From NCBI RefSeq assembly GCF_019457905.1, contig NZ_JAHZSV010000001.1:1-64000 (forward strand): DNA of 64,000 bases. Direction: 5' to 3'. Shown piece by piece: positions 57,057 to 64,000 of this stretch. The translations under genes were made by a program, and so were the position numbers. Origin of the DNA: Flagellimonas abyssi. Its GTDB lineage: Bacteria > Bacteroidota > Bacteroidia > Flavobacteriales > Flavobacteriaceae. The notes beneath the pieces were generated by a model, which did no database searches, was not told the origin of the DNA, and saw only the letters and a list, made by a program, of their open reading frames with translations. Position 1 is the first letter of the stretch, and the number at the start of each line of letters is the position of its first letter.

Positions 57057-57653
57057 TTATAGGGGTGTGTTTTCTGCGTATTTTTCAATATCTCCTTGGA
57101 TGTTCAACAAATAGTCGATGTCATCAAATCCGTTGAGCATATTGCCTTTTTTATAATCGTTGATGTCGAAGCTTTCACTTTCACCGGTTGCCAGAATGGT
57201 AATCTTCTGTTCTGGCAGGTTGATTTCCAACTCCGTTTTTGGGTCGGCTTCAATTGCCTTGAAGATTTTGTCCAAAAACTCTGGACTCACTTGAACAGGA
57301 AGTACACCGATGTTCAGACAGTTGCCCCTAAAAATATCCGCAAAAAAGCTGGATACTACGCAGCGGAATCCGTAGTCGTAAACCGCCCAAGCTGCGTGTT
57401 CTCTTGAAGAACCGGAACCAAAGTTTTTTCCGCCCACCAAAATCTTTCCGGAATAGATGGGGTTGTTCAGCACGAATTGCTCCTTTGGTGTTCCGTCTGA
57501 ATTGTATCGCCAGTCACGGAACAAATTGTCGCCAAACCCTTTACGCTCGGTAGCTTTTAGGAATCGAGCAGGAATTATCTGATCAGTATCCACATTTTCG
57601 ATGGGTAATGGTACCGCTGAACTGGTTAGTATGTTGAATTTATCGTAAGCCAT
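57057..57653 (-). CDS. leuD: 3-isopropylmalate dehydratase, small subunit
   Basis: A 198-residue swivel subunit of isopropylmalate isomerase. It carries NVDTDQIIPARFLK, GDNLFRDWRY, ILVGGKNFGSGSSREHAAWA (substrate phosphate/carboxylate loop) and VVSSFFADIFRGNCLNIGVLP. I chose ATG 57653 (MAYDKFNILTSSAVPLP), giving the usual length; a 57686 start adds 11 residues from the spacer. It works with LeuC encoded just upstream. Confidence 0.95.
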   Translation of the reverse strand: MAYDKFNILTSSAVPLPIENVDTDQIIPARFLKATERKGFGDNLFRDWRYNSDGTPKEQFVLNNPIYSGKILVGGKNFGSGSSREHAAWAVYDYGFRCVVSSFFADIFRGNCLNIGVLPVQVSPEFLDKIFKAIEADPKTELEINLPEQKITILATGESESFDINDYKKGNMLNGFDDIDYLLNIQGDIEKYAENTPL

Positions 57654-57668
57654 TTCTAATTTAATTAT

Positions 57669-57694
57669 CAGTTTTTCAATTCTCAATTACCAAT
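57669..57694 (+). repeat. Dispersed repeat core in the leuC-leuD spacer
   Basis: CAGTTTTTCAATTCTCAATT followed by ACCAATGG is a more diverged copy of the repeat core also present in the leuA-leuB spacer and at 23.3 kb. AATTATCAG precedes the core in both leu spacers. Confidence 0.5.
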
Positions 57695-57728
57695 GGATTG
57701 TCCAATGATAATTGCACATTGTTTATTG

Positions 57729-59141
57729 TTACGCCAATACTTCTTCGTGAATTAACTCCCTTGGGTCGGTTACTTTACCTGTAACAGCAGCTGCAGCGGC
57801 CACCAATGGACTGGCCAAAAGTGTGCGGGCACCTGGGCCTTGTCTCCCTTCAAAGTTTCTGTTGGAAGTACTTACGGCATATTTGCCTGCGGGAATTTTG
57901 TCATCGTTCATCGCCAAGCAAGCAGAACATCCAGGCTCTCTTAATTCAAAACCAGCTTCGGTCAAAATATCCAAGATACCTTCTTCCTTGATGGCTTCTT
58001 CCACTTTGTGCGAGCCAGGAACCAACCAAACGGTTACGTTGTCGGCCTTTTTTCTTCCTTTTATGATCGATGCAAAAGCTCTAAAGTCTTCAATCCTACC
58101 ATTGGTACAACTTCCAAGGAACACAAAATCGATAGGCTTGCCCACCATAGGCTCTCCTTCTTTGTAGTCCATATACTCCAAGGATTTTTTGTAGGTCGCA
58201 ACGGCACCATCAATGGTTTCGGCCAAAGGAATGGTATTACTGATTCCAATGCCCATACCCGGGTTGGTACCGAAAGTGATCATAGGTTCGATTTCGCTCG
58301 CATCAAAAATGACCTCTTTGTCAAAATCAGCATCTCCATCAGAATAAAGCGTGCTCCAATATTCCATCGCAGCATCCCAGTCCTTGCCTTTTGGAGTATA
58401 TTCTCTTCCCTTGATGTAGTCGAATGTCTTCTCGTCAGGAGCAATCATACCACCACGGGCACCCATTTCAATACTCAGGTTACAAACCGTCATACGGCCT
58501 TCCATGGACATATTTTTGAAAACATCTCCAGCGTATTCCACAAAATATCCAGTAGCACCGGAGGTGGATAATTTGGAAATGATGAAAAGCGCCACATCTT
58601 TGGGAGTGACGGCTTCGCTCAATTCTCCACTTACATTGATACGCATACTTTTGGGCTTGGGCTGCATAATGCATTGGGTGGACAATACCATTTCCACTTC
58701 ACTGGTTCCAATACCGAAGGCAATGGCACCAAAGGCTCCGTGGGTAGAGGTATGCGAATCTCCACAAACAATAGTGGCTCCGGGGACCGTTATTCCGTTT
58801 TCCGGGCCAATTACGTGTACAATGCCGTTTTTCCTATGTCCAAGTCCCCAATACGGTATGTTGTGGGCGTTGGCGTTTTCTTCCAATGCCCTTAATTGAT
58901 TGGCGGACAAAGGGTCCTTAACGGGCAAGTGCTGGTTTCGGGTCGGGGTATTGTGGTCTGCGGTCGCAAAGGTGCGCTCTGGGTACAATACTTTAATTCC
59001 TCTGTTCTTTAATCCTAAAAAAGCTACGGGACTCGTTACTTCGTGGACCAAATGCCTGTCAATAAAGAGTACATCCGGACCATTCTCAATATGCTTTACC
59101 ACGTGGGAATCCCAAACTTTATCAAAAAGTGTCTTGCTCAT
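57729..59141 (-). CDS. leuC: 3-isopropylmalate dehydratase, large subunit
   Basis: A 470-residue aconitase-superfamily [4Fe-4S] enzyme. It has [45 protein letters not shown] and [15 protein letters not shown]. The cluster cysteines are in FLGSCTNGR and [15 protein letters not shown] took ATG 59141; a second ATG at 59153 adds four residues. It is the first gene of leuCDAB. TAACTTTG on the minus strand (complement of 59168-59175) is a candidate -7 element. Confidence 0.96.
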   Translation of the reverse strand: MSKTLFDKVWDSHVVKHIENGPDVLFIDRHLVHEVTSPVAFLGLKNRGIKVLYPERTFATADHNTPTRNQHLPVKDPLSANQLRALEENANAHNIPYWGLGHRKNGIVHVIGPENGITVPGATIVCGDSHTSTHGAFGAIAFGIGTSEVEMVLSTQCIMQPKPKSMRINVSGELSEAVTPKDVALFIISKLSTSGATGYFVEYAGDVFKNMSMEGRMTVCNLSIEMGARGGMIAPDEKTFDYIKGREYTPKGKDWDAAMEYWSTLYSDGDADFDKEVIFDASEIEPMITFGTNPGMGIGISNTIPLAETIDGAVATYKKSLEYMDYKEGEPMVGKPIDFVFLGSCTNGRIEDFRAFASIIKGRKKADNVTVWLVPGSHKVEEAIKEEGILDILTEAGFELREPGCSACLAMNDDKIPAGKYAVSTSNRNFEGRQGPGARTLLASPLVAAAAAVTGKVTDPRELIHEEVLA

Positions 59142-59189
59142 TGTGTCTTCCATAATTTGTAAGCCTACAAAGTTAAAATTTGTATGTGA

Positions 59190-59204
59190 AACCGATTTTC
59201 GGTT
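59190..59204. other. Palindrome in the leuC upstream region
   Basis: AACCGA-TTT-TCGGTT, a 6-bp inverted repeat just upstream of the candidate leuC -7 element. It could be an operator. No T-run or Leu-rich leader peptide accompanies it. Confidence 0.35.
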
Positions 59205-59341
59205 CTGGTAAAATTACGATGTTCAACCGCAATTTCAATGGGTTGTTTTTAAAGTTAACAAATCTTAAGGGTTGATTTTCAATTTATAACAAAGAAGTGT
59301 GCGGAATTGTATGGTCTTCCAATTACAAACCTAAATCGCTG

Positions 59342-61447
59342 CTAACTAATATAATTCCAAATGGTTTTGTTGGCCATCATTTTGGTGAAGGCATTTAGAA
59401 TAGGCGCATTTTCGGTTTTTTCCAGCCTTGGGTCCTCCTTCAGCAATTGAATGGCGTGATAGCGGGCCGTTTTCAAAATTTGATTGTCTTTAACGATATC
59501 CGCTATTTTGAGGTTCAGCATACCGCTTTGTTGGGTGCCCATCAAATCTCCCGGGCCACGAAGCTTAAGGTCGACCTCGGCAATTTCGAAACCATCATTG
59601 GTGCGTACCATAGTCTGTAAACGGGTTTTGGCATCTTCAGATAGTTTATGGCCCGTCATTAGAATACAAAAGCTCTGTTCCGCACCTCGGCCCACGCGAC
59701 CTCGAAGCTGATGCAATTGCGATAGCCCGAAGCGTTCGGCACTCTCAATGATCATTACGGAGGCGTTGGGAACGTTAACGCCCACTTCGATGACCGTGGT
59801 GGCGATCATGATATGTGTTTCGCCCTTAACAAAACGCTCCATTTCATAATCTTTGTCAGCCGGCTTCATTTTGCCGTGTACAATCGAAATCTGATACTCG
59901 GGTTGCGGAAAATCACGGACAATACTTTCATAACCATCCATCAAATCTTTATAATCGAGCGCTTCGGATTCTTGAATCAGTGGATAGACAATATAGATTT
60001 GTCTGCCTTTTTTAATTTCATCTTTGATAAAACCAAACACCTTTAGTCGGTTGCTATCGTATCTATGGACCGTTTTGATGGGTTTTCTTCCGGGTGGTAG
60101 CTCATCAATCACAGAGATGTCCAAATTTCCATAAAGGCTCATTGCCAAGGTTCTGGGAATAGGGGTTGCCGTCATAACCAAAATGTGGGGAGGCGTCTGA
60201 TTTTTATGCCACAATTTTGACCGCTGCGCCACACCAAACCGATGCTGTTCATCCACTATGGCCAACCCAAGATTTTGAAACTGCACTTTGTCCTCCAAAA
60301 CCGCGTGTGTGCCGACCAGTATGTTCAAATTGCCATTTTCCAGTTGATTGTGGAGCAAGGTGCGTTCGGACTTTTTCGTGGAACCGGTCAACAGGGCAAT
60401 CTTAACGTCCATGTTTTCCAACAGTTCTTTGAGCCCATTGTAGTGTTGGGCTGCCAAAATTTCAGTGGGAGCCATCAAACAGGTTTGGAAACCGTTGTCA
60501 ATGGCCAAAAGCATACACATCAAGGCCACAATCGTTTTCCCAGACCCCACATCGCCTTGCAGCAATCGGTTCATTTGGGCGTTGCTGCCCAAATCGTTCC
60601 GAATTTCCTTGATTACCCTTTTTTGCGCTGTCGTAAGCTCAAAGGGTAGGTGGTTTTCAAAGAATTCGGTAAATTTTTCGCCCACGGCCTCAAAGGGCAT
60701 CCCTTTTATCTTTTGCTTCCGCTGTAAATTCTGGGATATCAACCGCAACTGCACAAAAAACAACTCTTCAAACTTTAATCGAAACTGCGCTTTTGCCAAC
60801 AATTCTTGATTCTTCGGAAAATGAATGTTGAAGAGTGCAGAGCTCTTGGAAATCAACTTTAATTCTTCCAAAATGGGGCGTGACAAGGATTCGGGAAACT
60901 TGCCTTGGCATTCCAGGAACAATTGTTGAACCATTTTTCCGATGACCCGATTGGTGATCCCCTTGTTGCTCAATTTTTCCGTAGAAGGGTAGATGGGCTG
61001 CATTACCATTTTCAACCCTTGTTGATGCTTTTGCAAAGTCTCCATTTCGGGATGTGGCATCGAGAAGGCACTTCCGTATTTGTTTATCCTTCCAAAAACC
61101 ACGTAGGGCTCGTTCAGTTTTAAATTTTCCTTGATCCATTTGTGCCCTCGGAACCAAACCAGGTCCATTTGCCCCGTTTCATCCACAAAAGAGGCCACCA
61201 AACGTTTGCCCCGTTTTTGTTCCACCGTTTTTATATGAACAATTTTCCCAACCACTTGGACATCCGCACCGCTGGGCTGCAGTTGATCGATCTTATAATA
61301 ACTCGTCCGGTCCAAATAGCGATTCGGGAAGAGATGCAACAAGTCCCTAAAGGTCTCAATGCCCAATTCGGCCTTTAGGACATCGGCCCTATTGGGGCCA
61401 ACTCCTTTGAGATATGCTATGGGAGTTTGCAGAAAATTGGGATTCAT
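59342..61447 (-). CDS. recG: ATP-dependent DNA helicase RecG
   Basis: A 701-residue fork-reversal and branch-migration helicase. The N-terminal wedge/OB-fold domain spans ~1-160 (YLKGVGPNRADVLKAELGI; VQVVGKIVHIKTVEQKRGKRL). The helicase core has Walker A (LLQGDVGSGKTIVALM), DEQH (AIVDEQHRFGVAQRSKL), motif III (MTATPIPRTLAMSLYG) and motif VI (QLRGRVGRGAEQS). The C-terminal TRG-type motif is GPGDLMGTQQSG. It is full length and lies upstream of leuC on the same strand, 188 bp apart. Confidence 0.97.
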   Translation of the reverse strand: MNPNFLQTPIAYLKGVGPNRADVLKAELGIETFRDLLHLFPNRYLDRTSYYKIDQLQPSGADVQVVGKIVHIKTVEQKRGKRLVASFVDETGQMDLVWFRGHKWIKENLKLNEPYVVFGRINKYGSAFSMPHPEMETLQKHQQGLKMVMQPIYPSTEKLSNKGITNRVIGKMVQQLFLECQGKFPESLSRPILEELKLISKSSALFNIHFPKNQELLAKAQFRLKFEELFFVQLRLISQNLQRKQKIKGMPFEAVGEKFTEFFENHLPFELTTAQKRVIKEIRNDLGSNAQMNRLLQGDVGSGKTIVALMCMLLAIDNGFQTCLMAPTEILAAQHYNGLKELLENMDVKIALLTGSTKKSERTLLHNQLENGNLNILVGTHAVLEDKVQFQNLGLAIVDEQHRFGVAQRSKLWHKNQTPPHILVMTATPIPRTLAMSLYGNLDISVIDELPPGRKPIKTVHRYDSNRLKVFGFIKDEIKKGRQIYIVYPLIQESEALDYKDLMDGYESIVRDFPQPEYQISIVHGKMKPADKDYEMERFVKGETHIMIATTVIEVGVNVPNASVMIIESAERFGLSQLHQLRGRVGRGAEQSFCILMTGHKLSEDAKTRLQTMVRTNDGFEIAEVDLKLRGPGDLMGTQQSGMLNLKIADIVKDNQILKTARYHAIQLLKEDPRLEKTENAPILNAFTKMMANKTIWNYIS

Positions 61448-61493
61448 CGAACTAAAATATGTAATTTGGAAGGACTTTTGATAAGATGATGGT

Positions 61494-63584
61494 ATGAAGC
61501 TGAGCCCCGTATTTGTTTTTTTCTTATTCGCACAGTTGTTGTCCGCCCAAATTCAGGATAAGGTGGACTTTGTCCACGCCCAAGTCGCAATTGAACCCAC
61601 ACCCTCCGAAAACCGCATAAATGGTAGCGTGACCTATCAATTTGATGTAATTGAAGATGTAGGTTCCGTTTACCTTGATGCTGTGGACTTGGAATTTTCA
61701 TCGGTTTTGCTGGATGATACAAAGATAGATTTTGATTACAATGGCCGAAAAATTACCATCAATAAAAAGATGGAAAAAGGAGATACCCATATCTTGAAGC
61801 TGGATTATAAAGTCAAACCTAAACAAACGGTATATTTTTTAGGATGGAATGATGGCGTTAGGAACAATGAGCAAGTTTGGACGCAGGGACAGGGGAAATA
61901 TACCAGTCGCTGGTTGCCCAGTTTTGACGATATGACCGAAAAGGTCGAGTTTGATCTGGATATCATCCTAGAACAGGATTATACGGTAATTGCGAACGGC
62001 AAGTTGGTCAAGAAAGACACCTTGCCCGATTCCGAAGGGTATTCCTGGCAGTTTGATATGGAAAAACCAATGAGCAGCTATCTGGTGGGTTTTGCCATTG
62101 GGGACTACAATAAAAAAACGGTTGAATCCTCTTCTGGAATTCCAATTGAACTGTACTATGAACCCACGGATTTTACTAAAGTGGAGCCCACGTACCGATA
62201 CAGCAAACATATTTTTGACTTTCTAGAGGACGAAATCGGCGTGGGATATCCTTGGCAAAACTATAAGCAAGTTCCGGTTCAGGATTTTCTCTACGCTGGA
62301 ATGGAAAATACCACTTGTACCATTTTTTCCAATCAGTATGTGATAGATTCTACTGCCTTTGTGGACAAAAACTATGTAAACGTCAATGCGCACGAACTTG
62401 CGCATCAGTGGTTCGGCGATTTGGTCACGGAAACCAGTAGTGAACACCATTGGCTGCACGAAGGTTTTGCCACATTTTACGCATATCTGGCGGAAAAGGA
62501 TATTTTTGGCGATGATCATTATTATTGGCATTTATTGAAGACAGCACAAGCGCTGCGGAATTTTTCCGAGGATGATCAGGGCGAAGCTTTGCGAAATTCT
62601 GGAGCAGGTAGCTTAACCTTCTACGAAAAAGGTGCATGGGCCTTGGTGATGCTACAAGACAGGGTAGGAGAGACGGCCTTTAAAAAAGGGGTTCAAAACT
62701 ACCTTGGCAAATACGCATTTAAGAATGTGACCATTCCCAATTTTATAGCGGAAATTGAAAAAACAGCGAACGATAATCTTGAGGATTTTGAAAAATTGTG
62801 GTTGCAAAACCCAGATTTTCCCTATAATCAGGTGGTTTCTTTTTTGCAAGAAAAGAATGCATCCATTAAAACGTATTTTGAGCTTAAAAAACAGATAGCG
62901 GAGCAACCCGACAAGGCCGAAGCAATATTAAAGCACAATTGGAGAAAATTAAAATCCCGTCAATTAAAGGAAAACCTTGTTTTGGATTATGGGGACAAGT
63001 TGTCGGCCGATTTTTTGGGCACTATCCTTCAATCTGGAGATTTAAAGACCAGGCAGGCGACAATCCTCTCCCAAGACAAAATTCCAGCAGAGCTACAAAT
63101 GCAGATGGAGAACCTTTTAAAGGACAAAAGCTATACCACCAAAGAGGCTGCTTTGTACCGATTATGGACGGATTTCCCCAAAAATAGGAGCAAATACCTC
63201 AATGAAACCGATGGTATTATAGGTTTCCCAAATAAAAACATTCGACTGCTCTGGTTGACACTGGCTTTGGTAACCCCTGAATATAATCCCGATTCAAAGG
63301 CGCTTTATTTTGACGAATTGAGCGGTTACACGGGTGCGGAACACCATTTTGAGACCCGTTTGATAGCTTTTGAGTATCTTAAAAATATTGGTGGCTTTAC
63401 CGATATCGTGCTAAAAAACCTCGTGGATGCATGCAATCATCACGTGTGGCACTTTAAAAAATCGGCCCGAACCATTTTGGGCGACTTTCTGCAATCCGAA
63501 GGAAATACGGCCCGTATTAAAGGACTTTACCCTTTGTTAAGTCAGGAAGAAAAGCAATATTTGGAGAAAACTTTAGGTGAATGA
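61494..63584 (+). CDS. M1-family metallopeptidase (aminopeptidase)
   Basis: A 696-residue exported zinc peptidase. The signal peptide ends around FFLFAQLLSAQ. The exopeptidase motif is FLYAGMENTTCTIF (GAMEN-like). The zinc site is HELAH at residues 300-304 with the third ligand Glu323 (WLHEGFATFYAYLAEKD). Tyr in SLTFYEKGAWAL is the likely transition-state residue. An N-terminal beta-saddle domain (1-200) and a C-terminal helical domain are present. It probably digests peptides in the periplasm. It overlaps the patatin gene by 4 bp. Confidence 0.94.
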   Translation: MKLSPVFVFFLFAQLLSAQIQDKVDFVHAQVAIEPTPSENRINGSVTYQFDVIEDVGSVYLDAVDLEFSSVLLDDTKIDFDYNGRKITINKKMEKGDTHILKLDYKVKPKQTVYFLGWNDGVRNNEQVWTQGQGKYTSRWLPSFDDMTEKVEFDLDIILEQDYTVIANGKLVKKDTLPDSEGYSWQFDMEKPMSSYLVGFAIGDYNKKTVESSSGIPIELYYEPTDFTKVEPTYRYSKHIFDFLEDEIGVGYPWQNYKQVPVQDFLYAGMENTTCTIFSNQYVIDSTAFVDKNYVNVNAHELAHQWFGDLVTETSSEHHWLHEGFATFYAYLAEKDIFGDDHYYWHLLKTAQALRNFSEDDQGEALRNSGAGSLTFYEKGAWALVMLQDRVGETAFKKGVQNYLGKYAFKNVTIPNFIAEIEKTANDNLEDFEKLWLQNPDFPYNQVVSFLQEKNASIKTYFELKKQIAEQPDKAEAILKHNWRKLKSRQLKENLVLDYGDKLSADFLGTILQSGDLKTRQATILSQDKIPAELQMQMENLLKDKSYTTKEAALYRLWTDFPKNRSKYLNETDGIIGFPNKNIRLLWLTLALVTPEYNPDSKALYFDELSGYTGAEHHFETRLIAFEYLKNIGGFTDIVLKNLVDACNHHVWHFKKSARTILGDFLQSEGNTARIKGLYPLLSQEEKQYLEKTLGE

Positions 63585-64000
63585 GGGCATTGGTCATTTC
63601 GGGAGGAGGTAGCAAGGGTGCCTTTGCGGGCGGCGTTGCCCAATTTTTGATTCAAGAGGCCAAGCATGATTATGATCTTTTCGTCGGAACATCCACAGGA
63701 AGCCTTCTGATTTCCCATTTGGCCCTGAACAAGTTGGACAAGATCAAGAATATCTACTCAAACGTTAATCAGGATAGCATCTTCAACAATTGCCCTTTTA
63801 TCATCAAGAAAAAGCACGGAGTAGAGACCATTGCTATCAACCACTGGAACGTTATCAAAAACTTTATCAAAGGAAAAAAGACCTTTGGAGAAAGTGAGAA
63901 CCTTAGAAAATTGATTCGTAGTTCCATTACCGTCCAAGAGTTCAATAAGCTCAAAAAAAGTAAGGTAGATGTAGTGGTTACCGTATCCAACTTATCATTG
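63581..64000 (+). CDS. Patatin-like phospholipase (3' end outside window)
   Basis: ATG at 63581 overlaps the M1 peptidase stop (ATGA). The 140 visible codons encode the start of a patatin-type serine lipid acyl hydrolase: the oxyanion loop ALVISGGGSKGAFAGGVAQF and the nucleophile elbow FVGTSTGSLL (GxSxG, about residues 43-47). The catalytic Asp of the DG(A/G) motif would lie beyond the window. No signal peptide is seen, so it is likely cytoplasmic. Confidence 0.9.
   Translation, partial: MRALVISGGGSKGAFAGGVAQFLIQEAKHDYDLFVGTSTGSLLISHLALNKLDKIKNIYSNVNQDSIFNNCPFIIKKKHGVETIAINHWNVIKNFIKGKKTFGESENLRKLIRSSITVQEFNKLKKSKVDVVVTVSNLSL

Noticed and set aside
59154-59341. Leu-type attenuator upstream of leuC
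   Set aside because: The only palindrome (59190-59204) has no U-run and no small ORF with Leu codons precedes leuC on the minus strand.

Overview
The window looks like a chromosomal segment of a marine-type member of the Flavobacteriaceae (phylum Bacteroidota). The evidence is the gene content and style: short AT-rich spacers, no Shine-Dalgarno-like starts, several candidate TAnnTTTG -7 promoter elements, a Bacteroidota-type tyrosine recombinase, a lipoprotein with BspA-like repeats, class II KARI, and the order leuC-leuD-leuA-leuB. The genus cannot be fixed from the sequence alone.

Region 1 (1-9 kb) is accessory. It opens with the terminal repeats of an IS21-like element abutting the 3' end of a destroyed Crp/Fnr regulator. 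Next come an aldo/keto reductase, a HxlR regulator broken by one missing A, two AraC regulators, two SDR-type oxidoreductases, two small membrane proteins, and a lone tyrosine recombinase next to the 3' half of a tRNA (probable attachment-site scar). An intact tRNA-Ser(UGA) closes the region.

Region 2 (9-23 kb) is mostly core: a small outer-membrane barrel, a TSUP permease, a DegT aminotransferase, and a minus-strand run tpx-dgkA-ftsK-lolA-lptF/G-ribB. The C-terminal GTP cyclohydrolase II domain of RibB has lost its zinc cysteines. A peroxiredoxin/thioredoxin operon, an NhaC antiporter, and a sulfur-amino-acid lyase divergent from an Lrp regulator follow.

Region 3 (23-45 kb) starts with a surface lipoprotein (IPT/TIG, two cadherin repeats, PKD-like, BspA-like) bracketed by copies of a dispersed intergenic repeat. 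Then come lpdA, an acyltransferase, pabB, tilS-dsbD, a penicillin-acylase-like hydrolase, the YifB ATPase, an M20 peptidase, a small zinc-finger protein with a possible PD-(D/E)xK core, and a 5-oxoprolinase operon. That operon is led by an Nramp-like transporter lacking the metal-binding residues.

Region 4 (45-59 kb) is a branched-chain amino-acid block: ilvD-ilvB-(SAM methyltransferase)-ilvN-ilvC-ilvA on the plus strand, gapN, then leuCDAB on the minus strand. Upstream of ilvD is a complete candidate transcription attenuator: an 18-residue leader peptide rich in Val/Ile, a candidate antiterminator overlapping its stop codon, and a 15-bp terminator with a U-run. Together with an ilvE aminotransferase, which is not in the window, these genes would make valine, isoleucine and leucine.

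Region 5 (59-64 kb) holds recG, an M1 peptidase and the start of a patatin-like phospholipase that runs off the window.

The most interesting signals are the ilv attenuator, the Nramp-like transporter of the pxp operon, 21-bp-period direct repeats shared by two unlinked promoters, a five-site dispersed repeat family, and the methyltransferase gene inside ilvBN.
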